Below are positions 18,217-27,482 of a stretch of 40,170 nucleotides of DNA, piece by piece. The notes under the pieces were generated by a model. The model ran no database searches, was not told where the DNA came from, and saw only the letters and a program-made list of their open reading frames with translations. How positions within the stretch are numbered: the stretch's first letter is position 1; each line of letters begins with the position of its first letter. This DNA comes from Solimonas soli DSM 21787. GTDB taxonomy: Bacteria > Pseudomonadota > Gammaproteobacteria > Nevskiales > Nevskiaceae. Location of the stretch: assembly GCF_000474945.1 (NCBI RefSeq), contig NZ_AXDW01000024.1, positions 1 to 40,170 on the forward strand, written 5' to 3'. The position numbers and the translations under genes were made by a program.

Positions 18217-18619
18217 CCTGCGCCTGCGCCCTTCGCTGCGGGCGCTGCGCGTCATCTTCATCGTGCACGTGCTCTGCATCGGCCTGTTGCCGCTGGCCAT
18301 GCAGCCGGGCATCGCCATGCTCGCGCTGGCCGGCGGTTTCGCCGCGTCGTGGTTCTGGCTGCGTCGCCATCCGGCGCTCGGCTTCGGCCCGCGCGCCATC
18401 ACGCGCCTCGTCTGGCATGCCGACGGCAGCTGGAATCTGTTCTTCGGCGACAAGACCGGCAAGGCCGAGTTGCTGCCGCACAGCCTTGTCCATGCCTGGC
18501 TGCTGGTCCTCGACTTCCGCGCCGACAACGGCCGGCGCTATACACGGGTGATCGCCGGCGGCGAGGCCGACGCCGAGCCGCTGCGCCGCCTGCGGGCGCG
18601 TTTGCGCATGCCGGCCTGA
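18179..18619 (+). CDS. YgfX (CptA)-family membrane protein
   Basis: About 146 residues. Two adjacent membrane helices (about residues 18-58) are followed by a soluble domain (HADGSWNLFFGDKTGKAELLP, RRYTRVIAGG) with the layout of E. coli YgfX, which is paired with SdhE there. It overlaps the last 38 nt of sdhE in another frame. The start is uncertain: ATG 18158 and 18179 are both in frame, without strong Shine-Dalgarno. In E. coli YgfX has been linked to toxicity and to SdhE. Whether that holds here is unknown. Confidence 0.75.
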   Translation: MPSSSNSFASTVDLRLRPSLRALRVIFIVHVLCIGLLPLAMQPGIAMLALAGGFAASWFWLRRHPALGFGPRAITRLVWHADGSWNLFFGDKTGKAELLPHSLVHAWLLVLDFRADNGRRYTRVIAGGEADAEPLRRLRARLRMPA

Positions 18620-18689
18620 AGCGGCCGGTGATCAGGGCGTGCGCGCGCCGGCGCACACCGCCGGCAAGGCGAGGGACGGATACAGCGCC

Positions 18690-19362
18690 ATGAGCGAACA
18701 ATAGCGAGGGAATCTGGAGCTGGACTGGGACGAGATGCTGCAGTTGCAGACCGTCAGCGACGATTGCGACCGCCGGTTCTACGTCAAGACCATCGGCTAT
18801 CTGCGGGCAGCAGCATCATCGTCACGGCGCCGCTCGCCGACGGCAAGCGGGTGCTGGTGCGCGAAGGCCGGGCATTCACGGCGCGTGCCTTCGCCGGCAA
18901 CCGGGCGGTCGCCTTCAGCTGCACGCTGCTGCGCGTCTGCACGCATCCGTGCGCCTATCTGCATCTCGGCTATCCCGAGCAGTTCAGGCGCGTCACCGTG
19001 CGCAAGGCGTACCGCGTGCCGGTCCACCCCGAAGGCACGGTGACGACGGCGACCGCCGGTGGTTCGCCGCGCGTGGCCTCGGTGCGCCTGATCGATCTCA
19101 GCGTCACCGGCGCCCTGCCCGAGGCCGGCGGGCCGTTCGCGCAGCCGGGCGAGCGCGTCGGCCCGAGTGCGCGGCTGCCGCTCGAAAGCATGGAAGCCCT
19201 GCCGGTCGCCGTGTTCGGCACGTGCGCGGCGTCGCCGAGTCAGGCGCCGACGATGGCGGCGGCTGCCGCATCGGTCTGGAGTTCGAGGCGCTCGACACCA
19301 CTTCGCAGCTGGCCTTGCGCGCCTTCGTCTGCGAGCAGAGGTTCAAGCTCGGCACGGCCTGA
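18690..19362 (+). pseudogene. Broken YcgR-type flagellar brake (YcgR + PilZ) gene
   Basis: Three frames are needed to read one protein. From ATG 18690 codon 5 is TAG (18702). The frame then continues LELDWDEMLQLQ and on to IGYLR. Near 18804 one base is missing, and the next frame gives GSSIIVTAPLADGK through the PilZ motifs RKAYR and LIDLSVTG. Near 19220 another base is missing and the third frame ends GLEFEALDTTSQLALRAF. Joined, this is an N-terminal YcgR domain plus a cyclic-di-GMP-binding PilZ domain. All neighbouring genes are intact, which favours real decay over general sequencing error, though assembly error is not excluded. Confidence 0.75.
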
Positions 19363-19371
19363 ACGGGGCCG

Positions 19372-20976
19372 CTATGCGCGGCCGGGCAGGATCGTCGGCC
19401 GGGCTTCCGGCAGCGTGTCGGGATAGTCGAGCGTGTAGTGCAGGCCGCGCGATTCCTGGCGCGCCAGTGCCGAGCGCACGATGAGGTCGGCGCAGCGCAC
19501 CAGATTGCGCAGTTCGAGCAGGTCGGCGTTGATGCGGTAATTGCCGTAGAACTCGTCGATTTCCTGCTTCAACAGCTGCACGCGATGCAGGGCGCGCTGC
19601 AGGCGCTTGCTGGTGCGCACGATGCCGACGTAGTCCCACATGAAGGTGCGCAGCTCCAGCCAGTTGTGGCTGACGACGACGTCCTCGTCGGAATCGGTGA
19701 CGCGGCTTTCGTCCCAAGGCCGCAGCTGCGTCGGCATCTCGCGCTGTGGCAGCCGGGCGATCAGGTCTTCGGCGGCGGCCTTGGCGAACACCAGGCATTC
19801 GAGTAGGGAATTGGAGGCCAGGCGGTTGGCGCCGTGCAGGCCGGTGCAGGCCACTTCGCCGATCGCGTAGAGGCCGTCGACGTCGGTGCGCGCGGCCAGG
19901 TCGGTGACGACGCCGCCGCAGGTGAAGTGCGCCGACGGTACCACCGGGATCGGCTGCCGGCAGATATCGAGGCCGAGCGACAGGCAATGCGCGTGGATGC
20001 TCGGGAAGTGATGCAGGATGAAGTCGGCCGGCTTGTGCGTGATGTCGAGATAGACGTAGCGCAGGCCGAGGCGCTTCATCTCGTGGTCGATGGCGCGCGC
20101 GACGATGTCGCGCGGCGCCAGTTCGCCGCGCGCATCGAAGCGCGGCATGAAACGCTCGCCGGCGCTGCCGTCGGCATTCGGCAGGCGCAGCAGCGCGCCT
20201 TCGCCGCGCAGCGCCTCGGAGATCAGGAAATTGCGCGTGTCGCGATGGTAGAGCGTGGTCGGATGGAACTGCATGAATTCCATGTTGGCGACGCGGCAGC
20301 CGGCGCGCCAGGCCATGGCGATGCCGTCGCCCGAGGCGCCGTGCGGATTGCTCGAATACAGGTAGACCTGGTTGGCGCCGCCGGTCGCCAGCACCACGGC
20401 CTTGGCGCGGTGCGTGCTGACGCGGCCGCTCGGAATGTCGTACAGGTAGGCGCCGAGAACGCGCGGCTGCGGTCGCGACTCGCGGTCGACGATGAGGTCG
20501 ACGGCGCTGCAGAACTCGCGGATGCGGATGTTCGGGTGCGCGGCGGCGAGCGCGGCGAGCGTGGTTTCGACGGCGCGGCCGGTGGCGTCGGCGGCGTGCA
20601 CGACGCGGCGATGGCTGTGGCCGCCCTCGCGCGTCAGGTGCAGGCGCGTGCCGCGTTCCTCGCCGTCCTCCTGCGTGAAGGCGACGCCCTGTTCGAGCAG
20701 CCACGCGATGCCTTCCGGGCCGCCTTCGACGGTGAAGCGCACGGCGGCCTCGTCGCAGAGCCCGGCGCCGGCGATCAGCGTGTCGCGGACGTGATTCTCG
20801 GTGGAGTCGTCGGCATCGAAGACCGCCGAGATGCCGCCCTGCGCCCACAGCGTGCTGCCGGACTGCAGGCTGGTCTTCGACACGACGACCACGCGGTGGC
20901 CGGCCTTGGCGAGGCGCAACGCACACGACAAACCGGCCGCGCCGCTGCCGATCACCAGGACTTCCACTTCATTCAT
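19372..20976 (-). CDS. nadB: L-aspartate oxidase
   Basis: 534 residues, a cytosolic flavoenzyme oxidising L-aspartate to iminoaspartate, the first step of de novo NAD synthesis. The FAD Rossmann motif [11 protein letters not shown] is at the N-terminus, then [33 protein letters not shown] is the conserved signature shared with SdhA. The C-terminal helical domain ([17 protein letters not shown]) is complete. SdhA is a paralogue, but the domain layout and lack of the SdhA FAD-His motif identify NadB. It is divergent from rpoE, as in many gammaproteobacteria. The 421-bp gap holds the structured element at 21124-21395. In 20977-21123 I see only an unpaired TACAAT at 21001. Confidence 0.95.
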   Translation of the reverse strand: MNEVEVLVIGSGAAGLSCALRLAKAGHRVVVVSKTSLQSGSTLWAQGGISAVFDADDSTENHVRDTLIAGAGLCDEAAVRFTVEGGPEGIAWLLEQGVAFTQEDGEERGTRLHLTREGGHSHRRVVHAADATGRAVETTLAALAAAHPNIRIREFCSAVDLIVDRESRPQPRVLGAYLYDIPSGRVSTHRAKAVVLATGGANQVYLYSSNPHGASGDGIAMAWRAGCRVANMEFMQFHPTTLYHRDTRNFLISEALRGEGALLRLPNADGSAGERFMPRFDARGELAPRDIVARAIDHEMKRLGLRYVYLDITHKPADFILHHFPSIHAHCLSLGLDICRQPIPVVPSAHFTCGGVVTDLAARTDVDGLYAIGEVACTGLHGANRLASNSLLECLVFAKAAAEDLIARLPQREMPTQLRPWDESRVTDSDEDVVVSHNWLELRTFMWDYVGIVRTSKRLQRALHRVQLLKQEIDEFYGNYRINADLLELRNLVRCADLIVRSALARQESRGLHYTLDYPDTLPEARPTILPGRA

Positions 20977-21123
20977 GGCGCGTTTGGGGGGTCAGGGAGA
21001 TACAATGGCGGACTTTTTGCGCCGTCCGGCCCTGCTGCGGGCCGCCCGCACGACGCGGTTGGCGCGAATCGTTGTTCTGAACGGACGGGAGTTTAACGGT
21101 TTCGCTGTCGTGAAGCCGCAATG

Positions 21124-21395
21124 AAGGGCCTGTTAACGCCAATCGCATCGCTGTGGCCGAGTCCGTTTTGCCGCAGCGCAGGGAATTGAGGAGTGCCGTG
21201 TACTTGACCGTACACAAACGACGAATGACGCCGCGATGCGGCAAAACGGGCCGGTCCCTTCGGGATGCCGTCTGGCAAGCCGCCATGCGGCGTTGCGAGC
21301 CGCTTCTTGGGGATCACCCAAGTGCGCGTCTCGCGCCTTGCTTGGCGGCTTGCCAGACGGCACCACAGCGACGCGATTGGCGTTAACAGGCCCTT
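21124..21395. repeat. Structured inverted-repeat element (three-way-junction fold) directly before rpoE
   Basis: Outer arms of 33 bp (21124-21156 and 21363-21395) pair at 32 of 33 positions. Inside are two separate hairpins. A: 13-bp arms 21163-21175/21237-21249, with GTGTAC/GTACAC (21198-21215) within. B: a perfect 19-bp arm pair 21267-21285/21343-21361, with CTTGGG/CCCAAG (21306-21322) within. The two hairpins sit side by side in the outer stem, a three-way junction. The right arm ends 2 nt before the rpoE ATG. No open reading frame of note and no clear target-site duplication. It may be a MITE-like element or a structured 5' leader. Confidence 0.8.
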
Positions 21396-21397
21396 GC

Positions 21398-21970
21398 ATG
21401 AGCGAAACGAGTACCGACGAACAGCTGGTGGTGCGCGCGCAGGCGGGCGACCAGCGCGCATTCGAGCTGCTCGTGCGCAAGTACCAGCACAAGATCGTCC
21501 AGCTGGTCAGCCGCCTGGTCGGCGACGGCGACGCACCGGACGTCGCCCAGGAAACCTTCATCCGCGCCTGGCGCGCGCTCAACGGCTTCCGCGGGCAGTC
21601 GGCGTTCTACACCTGGCTGTATCGCATCGGCATCAATACCGCGAAGAACTACATCGTCTCGCGCGGCCGCCGGCCGGCCGATCAGGACATCGACGTCGCC
21701 GACGCGGAACTGTATGGCCATACCGAGCATCTAAGTGACGTCGAGACGCCGGAAGCGGCGCTGCTCACCGACGAGATCCGCAAGGCGGTTGCGGAAACGA
21801 TCGCCAGGCTGCCGCCCGATCTGCGCAAGGCCATCACGCTGCGCGAGCTGGAAGGCCTGTCATACGAGGAGATCGCCGAGGTCATGGATTGCCCGATCGG
21901 TACGGTCCGCTCGCGCATCTTCCGCGCCCGCGAGGCGATCGACGTGGTGCTCAAGCCGCTGCTCGGCTGA
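21398..21970 (+). CDS. rpoE: RNA polymerase sigma-E factor (RpoE/AlgU)
   Basis: 190 residues, an ECF sigma factor for the envelope-stress response. Region 2 (about 10-90) has the near-invariant DVAQETFIRAWRALNGFRGQSAFYTWLYRI. Region 4 (about 130-185) has LPPDLRKAITLRELEGLSYEEIAEVM and a helix-turn-helix ending VRSRIFRAREAID. ATG 21398 gives the family N-terminus, but the usual Shine-Dalgarno position is filled by the right arm of the 21124-21395 inverted repeat and no purine-rich site is seen. It is followed by rseA, rseB and mucD, so the whole regulatory circuit is local. Alternate name algU. Confidence 0.96.
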   Translation: MSETSTDEQLVVRAQAGDQRAFELLVRKYQHKIVQLVSRLVGDGDAPDVAQETFIRAWRALNGFRGQSAFYTWLYRIGINTAKNYIVSRGRRPADQDIDVADAELYGHTEHLSDVETPEAALLTDEIRKAVAETIARLPPDLRKAITLRELEGLSYEEIAEVMDCPIGTVRSRIFRAREAIDVVLKPLLG

Positions 21971-22071
21971 GCGACCGTATCGACCGATCGTCTTGCGTAA
22001 CGGAACTTTTTCGGATTTTTGAGGTTAAGGTTATATTCAGGCCGCCCAGGTCCCCGGGCCAGGTGTATCGA

Positions 22072-22671
22072 ATGTCGCAAGAATCGCTGTCCGCTCTGCT
22101 CGATGGTGAGTGTTCCGATCAGGAGCTCGATGCCCTGCTCGAGGCGCTCGATCGCTCGCCCGAACTCATGGGAAGCTGGAGCCGCCTGCATGCCGCCCGC
22201 GAGGCGCGGGCCGGCCTGCGGGTCCGCCGGCTCGACATCACCGCCGCCGTCATGGCGCGGCTCGACGAGGCGCCGGACGCACCGCGTGCCAAGGTCGTCG
22301 AGCTGGCGAGCCGGCGCAAGCCGCTGGCCTGGCGTCCGCTCGCCGGGCTCGCGGCGGCCGCGTCGGTCGCCGCCGTCGCGGTGACGCTCGGCTTCAACTT
22401 CGGCACCGTGCCGGCGGCCGGCAACGGGCCGGTCGAAACGGCCTCGGCGCCGGCGGCGGCCCTGCAGCCGGTCGCGCTGAGCGCCGCCAATGATGCCGGC
22501 GGCAATGCGCAGATCGACGACGACCTGCGCAACTACATGATCGAGCACAGCAACACGCTGGCCGAGCGTGGCGTCGGCGGGGCTCTGTCGTACGCGCGCT
22601 TCGCCGCCCGCACGGCGGACGAGGCCTATGTGCAGCCCGTGTCCATGACGGCGAGCGGCGGGTCGCGCTGA
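22072..22671 (+). CDS. rseA: Anti-sigma-E factor RseA/MucA
   Basis: 199 residues, a single-pass inner-membrane protein. The N-terminal cytosolic anti-sigma domain (MSQESLSALLDGECSDQELDALLEAL) would bind RpoE. The membrane helix is at about 87-107 (PLAGLAAAASVAAVAVTL). The C-terminal part is periplasmic and would meet RseB. Regulated proteolysis releasing RpoE is the family mechanism. The 101-bp gap after rpoE contains GGAACTT at 22002 but no partner -10 at proper spacing. The stop overlaps the rseB start (TGATG), implying coupled translation. Confidence 0.93.
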   Translation: MSQESLSALLDGECSDQELDALLEALDRSPELMGSWSRLHAAREARAGLRVRRLDITAAVMARLDEAPDAPRAKVVELASRRKPLAWRPLAGLAAAASVAAVAVTLGFNFGTVPAAGNGPVETASAPAAALQPVALSAANDAGGNAQIDDDLRNYMIEHSNTLAERGVGGALSYARFAARTADEAYVQPVSMTASGGSR

Positions 22672-23684
22672 TGCGTCAAATCGCGGTCATCGGGCTCGCC
22701 GCCGGCTGGAGCCTCTCCGCCGCTGCGGCCGATCCGGCCGACTGGCTCGCCAAGATGAGCGACGCCGCGCGCACCGCGAATTACCAGGGCGTCATCGTCT
22801 ACCAGACGCAGGATCGTCTCGAGACGATGCGCGTCGTGCACCGCTACAAGAACGGCGACGAGGTCGAGCGCGTGCAGACCCTGACCGGCGCGCCGCGCGA
22901 GATCCTCAAGCAGGGCAACCAGGTCATCTGCCTGCTGCCGAAGGACCGCAAGGTCACCCTGGAACTGCCTACGCCCAAGGCGCTCTTCCCGGGCCTGACG
23001 CCGGAGCGCGTCGCGCAGATCGCCCGCTACTACGATTTCCAGGACGTCGGCCAGGCGCGCATCGCCGGCCGCATGTGCCGCGGCATCACCATCGCGCCGC
23101 GCGACCAGTTCCGCTACGGCTACGAGATCTGGGCCGACGCGGCGTCCGCGGTACCGGTCAAGGTCAACCTCATCGGCCGCGACAGCCGCGTGATGGAGCA
23201 GCTGATGTTTACCGAGATCGAATTCCCGAAGACGATCCCGGACAGCGCGCTGCAGACCGAGCTCGATCCGAAGCAGTTCCAGAAAGTCACGCGCATGGTG
23301 CAGGACCCGCAGCCCTTCGACGACAAGGCGACGGCCGCCGACATGCAGTTCGCCAACCTGCCGCCCGGCTATCACGTGACGATGCGCGACGTGCGGGCGA
23401 CCGCCGACGGGCAGGGCATCGTCGAGCATCTGCTGCTGTCCGACGGCCTGTCGGCGATCTCGGTGTTCAGCGCGCGGCGCAAGGTGCCGGCGCAGGCCTT
23501 CCAGGGCGCCTCGCAGATCGGCGCGCTGCACGCCTACGGCCGCGTGGTCGGCCAGGTCCACATCACCGTCGTCGGCGAGGCGCCGTCGGAGACGGTGCGC
23601 CTGATCGGCGAGAACGTGCAGCCCGCGCCGTCGGCCCCGGTGCCGGCGATCGACGGTGACGGCGGCGACGCGCCGGCGCACTGA
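22671..23684 (+). CDS. rseB: Sigma-E regulatory protein RseB/MucB
   Basis: 337 residues, a periplasmic protein that binds the RseA periplasmic domain and shields it from DegS-type cleavage until lipid or LPS signals release it. A short signal peptide ends near AAAADPADWL. The N-terminal LolA-like domain (about 20-210) includes YQGVIVYQTQDRLETMRVVHRY. The C-terminal domain includes LPPGYHVTMRDVR and HLLLSDGLSAISVF, typical of the family. The start is set by overlap with the rseA stop. Confidence 0.93.
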   Translation: MRQIAVIGLAAGWSLSAAAADPADWLAKMSDAARTANYQGVIVYQTQDRLETMRVVHRYKNGDEVERVQTLTGAPREILKQGNQVICLLPKDRKVTLELPTPKALFPGLTPERVAQIARYYDFQDVGQARIAGRMCRGITIAPRDQFRYGYEIWADAASAVPVKVNLIGRDSRVMEQLMFTEIEFPKTIPDSALQTELDPKQFQKVTRMVQDPQPFDDKATAADMQFANLPPGYHVTMRDVRATADGQGIVEHLLLSDGLSAISVFSARRKVPAQAFQGASQIGALHAYGRVVGQVHITVVGEAPSETVRLIGENVQPAPSAPVPAIDGDGGDAPAH

Positions 23685-23783
23685 CGCATCCGGCGCGCCG
23701 CGCAGCGTTTGATATTCCGCGGCGAATCCTTTGAAATTCGGGGTATTCTGCGCGGCACGCCGCCGTGCACCCGGAGTCTTTCG

Positions 23784-25271
23784 ATGAAGCTTGCCGCCGT
23801 CCTGCGGCTGTCCCTGGTCTGTGCCCTGACGGTGCTCGCCGCGTGCAAGCGCGAGGACGGCGCGGCGCCGATGACCGGCTACCCCGATTTCGCCGATCTC
23901 GTCGAGCGCGTGTCGCCGTCGGTCGTCAACATCAGCACGGTGCCGGCCGACCTGCCGCAGGAGCAGGCGCGCGCCGATACGTCCGCGGACAACGACGACG
24001 CCCTGAAGAGCGCGCCGGAGTGGTTCAAGCGTTTTCTCGAAGAGCACCCGGAAGAAAGCCCCGGCAACGGCGAGGACGGCAGTGACGGCGATGGCCTGCC
24101 GCCGGGCCCGCAGTCACTGGGCTCCGGCTTCATCCTATGGGACGACGGCTATGTGCTCACCAACTTCCACGTCGTGCGCGACGCCAAGGAAGTGATCGTG
24201 CGCCTGCTCGATCGTCGCCAGTACACCGCCCAGGTGGTCGGCAGCGACGAGGCGACCGACGTCGCGCTGCTGAAGATCGAGGCCAAGGATCTGCCGGTCG
24301 TGAAGATCGGCGACGCCTCGAAGCTGCGCCCCGGCCAGTGGGCACTGGCGATCGGCTCGCCGTTCGGCTTCGACTACTCGGTGACCGCCGGCATCATTTC
24401 GGCGAAAGGCCGCGCGCTCATCACCGAGCAGTACGTGCCGTTCATCCAGACCGACGTGGCGATCAACCCGGGCAATTCCGGCGGGCCGCTGTTCAACCTG
24501 GCCGGCGAAGTGATCGGCATGAACTCGCAGATCTACTCGCAGTCCGGCGGCTACCAGGGCCTGTCGTTCTCGATCCCGATCGACGTCGCCGCCAAGGTCG
24601 CGCGGCAGATCAAGGAGCAGGGCAAGGTCACGCGCGGCTGGCTCGGCGTCGTCGTCCAGGAAGTCGACCGCGATCTCGCCCAGCAGGCGCGCATGGACAA
24701 GCCGGAGGGCGCGCTGGTGGCGCGCGTGCTGGCCGACAGCCCGGCCGCCAAGTCCGGCATTCGCGAGGGCGACATCATCCTCAGCTACAACGGCCAGGAG
24801 CTGCCGAGCTCGACGGCGCTGCCGCCGATGGTCGGCATCACCGATCCGGGCCAGATCGCCACGCTGCAGGTCCTGCGCGACGGCAAGTCGTTGACCGTCA
24901 AGGTCGACGTCGGCGCGCTGGCGCCCGGCGGCAGCGGCGACCAGCTCGATCTGCCGGATACGCCGAAGGTGCCGCCCGGGCCGCTCGGCCTCGTGGTGCG
25001 CTCGATGACGCCGGGCGAACGCAGCAAGGCGCAGGTCGTCAGCGGCGGCGTGCTGGTGAGCTCGGTCGGCGAAGGCCCGGCGATGCGCGCCGGCGTGCGC
25101 GCCGGCGACGTGCTGCTGCAGATTTCCGGACAGGAGATCGACACGCCGGATCGCCTGGCGATCGTCGTCGGCCGCCTGACGCCGGGATCGAGCGTGCAGC
25201 TGCTCGTGCAGCGCCGCGGCGCGCCGCTGTTCCTGACGCTCGACGTGCCGGGCGCGGCACCGAATTCGTGA
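23784..25271 (+). CDS. mucD: DegP/MucD-type periplasmic serine protease-chaperone, predicted lipoprotein
   Basis: 495 residues. The signal peptide ends in VLAAC with Cys21 as a lipidation site. Lys at +2 favours the outer membrane. After a protease-proximal acidic insert (EEHPEESPGNGEDGSDGDG) the trypsin-like domain carries His129 (TNFHVV), Asp159 (ATDVALL) and Ser232 (GNSGGP). Two PDZ domains follow, about 290-380 and 400-490. It degrades or refolds damaged envelope proteins and in pseudomonads restrains AlgU. ATG 23784 has GGAG 8 nt upstream. It ends by overlapping the next gene as GTGA. Lipidation is the unusual trait. Confidence 0.93.
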   Translation: MKLAAVLRLSLVCALTVLAACKREDGAAPMTGYPDFADLVERVSPSVVNISTVPADLPQEQARADTSADNDDALKSAPEWFKRFLEEHPEESPGNGEDGSDGDGLPPGPQSLGSGFILWDDGYVLTNFHVVRDAKEVIVRLLDRRQYTAQVVGSDEATDVALLKIEAKDLPVVKIGDASKLRPGQWALAIGSPFGFDYSVTAGIISAKGRALITEQYVPFIQTDVAINPGNSGGPLFNLAGEVIGMNSQIYSQSGGYQGLSFSIPIDVAAKVARQIKEQGKVTRGWLGVVVQEVDRDLAQQARMDKPEGALVARVLADSPAAKSGIREGDIILSYNGQELPSSTALPPMVGITDPGQIATLQVLRDGKSLTVKVDVGALAPGGSGDQLDLPDTPKVPPGPLGLVVRSMTPGERSKAQVVSGGVLVSSVGEGPAMRAGVRAGDVLLQISGQEIDTPDRLAIVVGRLTPGSSVQLLVQRRGAPLFLTLDVPGAAPNS

Positions 25272-25534
25272 CGGCGGACGGCCCGGCGCCACGCTGGCTG
25301 CTGCTTGGCCGGCCGGACTGCCATCTCTGCGAGGAATTCGAGGCCGCGCTGCGCGAACATCTCGGCGCGCGGCCGTTCGTGCTCGAGCAGGCCGGCGTCG
25401 ACGCGCGCGGCGAGTGGCGCATGCGCTACGGGACGCGCATCCCGGTGCTGCTCGACGAAGACGGCCGCGTGCTCGCCGAAGGCATCTTCGACGCCGCCGC
25501 CTTCGATCGGGCCTGCGCAGCGAAAAGCCGTTAA
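25268..25534 (+). CDS. Small thioredoxin-fold protein (glutaredoxin-like, DUF836)
   Basis: 88 residues from GTG 25268, whose GTGA overlaps the mucD stop. The N-terminus WLLLGRPDCHLCEEFEAAL has the CxxC pair, and TRIPVLLDEDG holds the cis-proline of the thioredoxin fold. It is cytosolic, with no signal peptide. Proteins of this type often follow mucD or precede lepA in gammaproteobacteria, but the substrate is not known. TATACT at 25539-25544 just after it could be a -10 for lepA, without a good -35. Confidence 0.82.
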   Translation: MTADGPAPRWLLLGRPDCHLCEEFEAALREHLGARPFVLEQAGVDARGEWRMRYGTRIPVLLDEDGRVLAEGIFDAAAFDRACAAKSR

Positions 25535-25625
25535 ACGCTATACTTGCGGTTTGTTTACGCCCCCTTAGCTGCCGTCGCCATCCCGGGCGGCGACTTTCGA
25601 CTTGCAACCTGGTATCCGCTTCTCC

Positions 25626-27428
25626 GTGCGCCTCGATCACATCCGCAACTTCTGCATCATCGCGCACATCGACCACGGCAAGTCGACGCTCGCGGATCGC
25701 TTCATCCAGCTCACCGGCGGCCTCGAGGCGCGCGAGATGCAGGCGCAGGTGCTCGACAACAATCCGATCGAGCGCGAGCGCGGCATCACCATCAAGGCGC
25801 AGGCGGTGCAGCTGCACTACCGCGCGAAGAACGGCGAGCTCTACCAGTTCAATCTGATCGACACGCCCGGGCACGTCGACTTCAGCTACGAAGTCAGCCG
25901 CTCGCTGGCCGCCTGCGAGGGCGCGCTGCTGGTCGTCGACGCTTCGCAGGGTGTCGAGGCGCAGTCGGTCGCCAACTGCTACACCGCGCTAGAACAGAAC
26001 CTCGAAGTGCTGCCGGTGCTGAACAAGATCGACCTGCAGAACGCCGAGCCCGAACGCGTCTGCGACGAGATCGAGCAGGTCATCGGCATTCCGGCCAGCG
26101 ACGCGCTGCGCATCTCGGCCAAGACCGGCCTCGGCGTGCCGGACGTGCTGGAAGCCGTCGTCGAAAAGCTGCCGCCGCCGAAGGGCGATCCGGACGGCAA
26201 GCTGCAGGCTTCGATCGTCGATTCGTGGTTCGACAACTACCTCGGCGTGGTCTCACTGGTGCGCATCTACAACGGCTCGGTGAAGAAGGGCCAGAAGATC
26301 CGCGTGATGTCGACGGGCAAGGACTACGAGATCACCATGCTCGGCGTCAATTCGCCCAAGCGCGTGTTCAAGGATCAGCTCGGGTGCGGCGAGGTCGGCT
26401 TCATCGTCGCCGGCATCAAGGACATCTTCGGCGCGCCGGTCGGCGACACGCTGACCCTGGCGAGCCAGCCCTGCGAGGAGCTGCTGCCGGGCTTCCGCCA
26501 GGTGCAGCCGCGCGTGTTCGCCGGCATGTTCCCGGTCGACGCCGACGACTTCGAGGACTTCCGCGAGTCGCTGCAGAAGCTGCGCCTCAACGACTCGGCG
26601 CTGCAGTTCGAGCCGGAGAATTCGACGGCGCTCGGCTTCGGCTTCCGCATCGGCTTCCTCGGCATGCTGCACATGGAGATCGTGCAGGAGCGCCTGGAGC
26701 GCGAATACAACCTCAACCTGATCACCACGGCGCCGTCGGTGGTGTACGAGGTCGAAAAGAACGACGGCGAAGTCATCAAGGTCGACAACCCGGCCGAACT
26801 GCCGGAGCCGGGCTTCATCAAGGAACTGCGCGAGCCGATCATCAACGCCCGCATCCTGATGCCGCCGGACTACGTCGGCCCGGTGATGCAGCTGTGCATG
26901 GAAAAGCGCGGCGTGCAGAAGAACCTGCGCTATCTCGGCAGCCAGGTGCAGATGGAAGTCGAGATGCCGATGGCCGAGGTCGTGCTCGATTTCTTCGACC
27001 GCCTGAAGAGCGTGTCGCGCGGCTACGCGTCGTTCGAGTACGAATTCGTGCGCTTCGAGGCCGCCGATCTGGTCAAGCTCGACGTGCTGGTCAACGGTGA
27101 CAAGGTCGACGCGCTGGCCTCGATCGTGCATCGCGACAACGCCTATCCGCGCGGCCGCGATCTGTGCGAGCGCATGCAGGAAGTGATTCACCGGCAGATG
27201 TTCGACATCGCCATCCAGGCGGCGATCGGCGCCAAGATCATCGCGCGCAGCACGGTCAAGGCGCTGCGCAAGGACGTCACCGCCAAGTGCTACGGCGGCG
27301 ACACCTCGCGCAAGAAGAAGCTGCTGGAGAAGCAGAAAGAGGGCAAGAAGCGCATGAAGCAGGTCGGCTCCGTGGAGATTCCGCAGGAAGCCTTCCTGGC
27401 GGTGCTCGGCGTCGACAAAAAGAAGTAG
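25626..27428 (+). CDS. lepA: Elongation factor 4 (back-translocating GTPase LepA)
   Basis: 600 residues from GTG 25626, matching the usual 599-600. A TTG at 25602 would add eight residues not expected in the family. The GTPase motifs are AHIDHGKS (G1), DTPGHVDF (G3) and NKID (G4), all in the first 140 residues. EF-G-like domains II, III and V and the LepA-specific C-terminal domain follow, ending with the lysine-rich [18 protein letters not shown]. It acts on stalled or mis-translocated ribosomes. It precedes lepB by 54 bp, the classical pairing. Confidence 0.96.
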   Translation: MRLDHIRNFCIIAHIDHGKSTLADRFIQLTGGLEAREMQAQVLDNNPIERERGITIKAQAVQLHYRAKNGELYQFNLIDTPGHVDFSYEVSRSLAACEGALLVVDASQGVEAQSVANCYTALEQNLEVLPVLNKIDLQNAEPERVCDEIEQVIGIPASDALRISAKTGLGVPDVLEAVVEKLPPPKGDPDGKLQASIVDSWFDNYLGVVSLVRIYNGSVKKGQKIRVMSTGKDYEITMLGVNSPKRVFKDQLGCGEVGFIVAGIKDIFGAPVGDTLTLASQPCEELLPGFRQVQPRVFAGMFPVDADDFEDFRESLQKLRLNDSALQFEPENSTALGFGFRIGFLGMLHMEIVQERLEREYNLNLITTAPSVVYEVEKNDGEVIKVDNPAELPEPGFIKELREPIINARILMPPDYVGPVMQLCMEKRGVQKNLRYLGSQVQMEVEMPMAEVVLDFFDRLKSVSRGYASFEYEFVRFEAADLVKLDVLVNGDKVDALASIVHRDNAYPRGRDLCERMQEVIHRQMFDIAIQAAIGAKIIARSTVKALRKDVTAKCYGGDTSRKKKLLEKQKEGKKRMKQVGSVEIPQEAFLAVLGVDKKK

Positions 27429-27482
27429 GCTGCCGCGCGGACACGCATTCCACAGACTCGCTTATACGGACACGGACAAGCC

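Noticed and set aside
21001-21006. TACAAT as an rpoE promoter -10
   Set aside because: No -35 at 16-18 bp, and it lies 25 bp from the nadB start with only one box visible.
21118-21401. Target-site duplication flanking the rpoE-upstream element
   Set aside because: ATGA-like bases occur on both sides but not as a clean direct repeat at the arm ends.
22002-22036. Sigma-E-type promoter between rpoE and rseA (GGAACTT at 22002)
   Set aside because: The -35 matches, but no TCTGA/TCAAA-like -10 lies 16-17 bp downstream. A TATATT at 22032 is at the wrong distance.
23724-23751. Sigma-E promoter before mucD (GAATCC ... TCTGC)
   Set aside because: Several mismatches to both boxes. Not better than chance in this sequence.
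25602-25625. TTG start adding eight residues to LepA
   Set aside because: Family proteins start close to the [15 protein letters not shown] motif and GTG 25626 gives the normal length.
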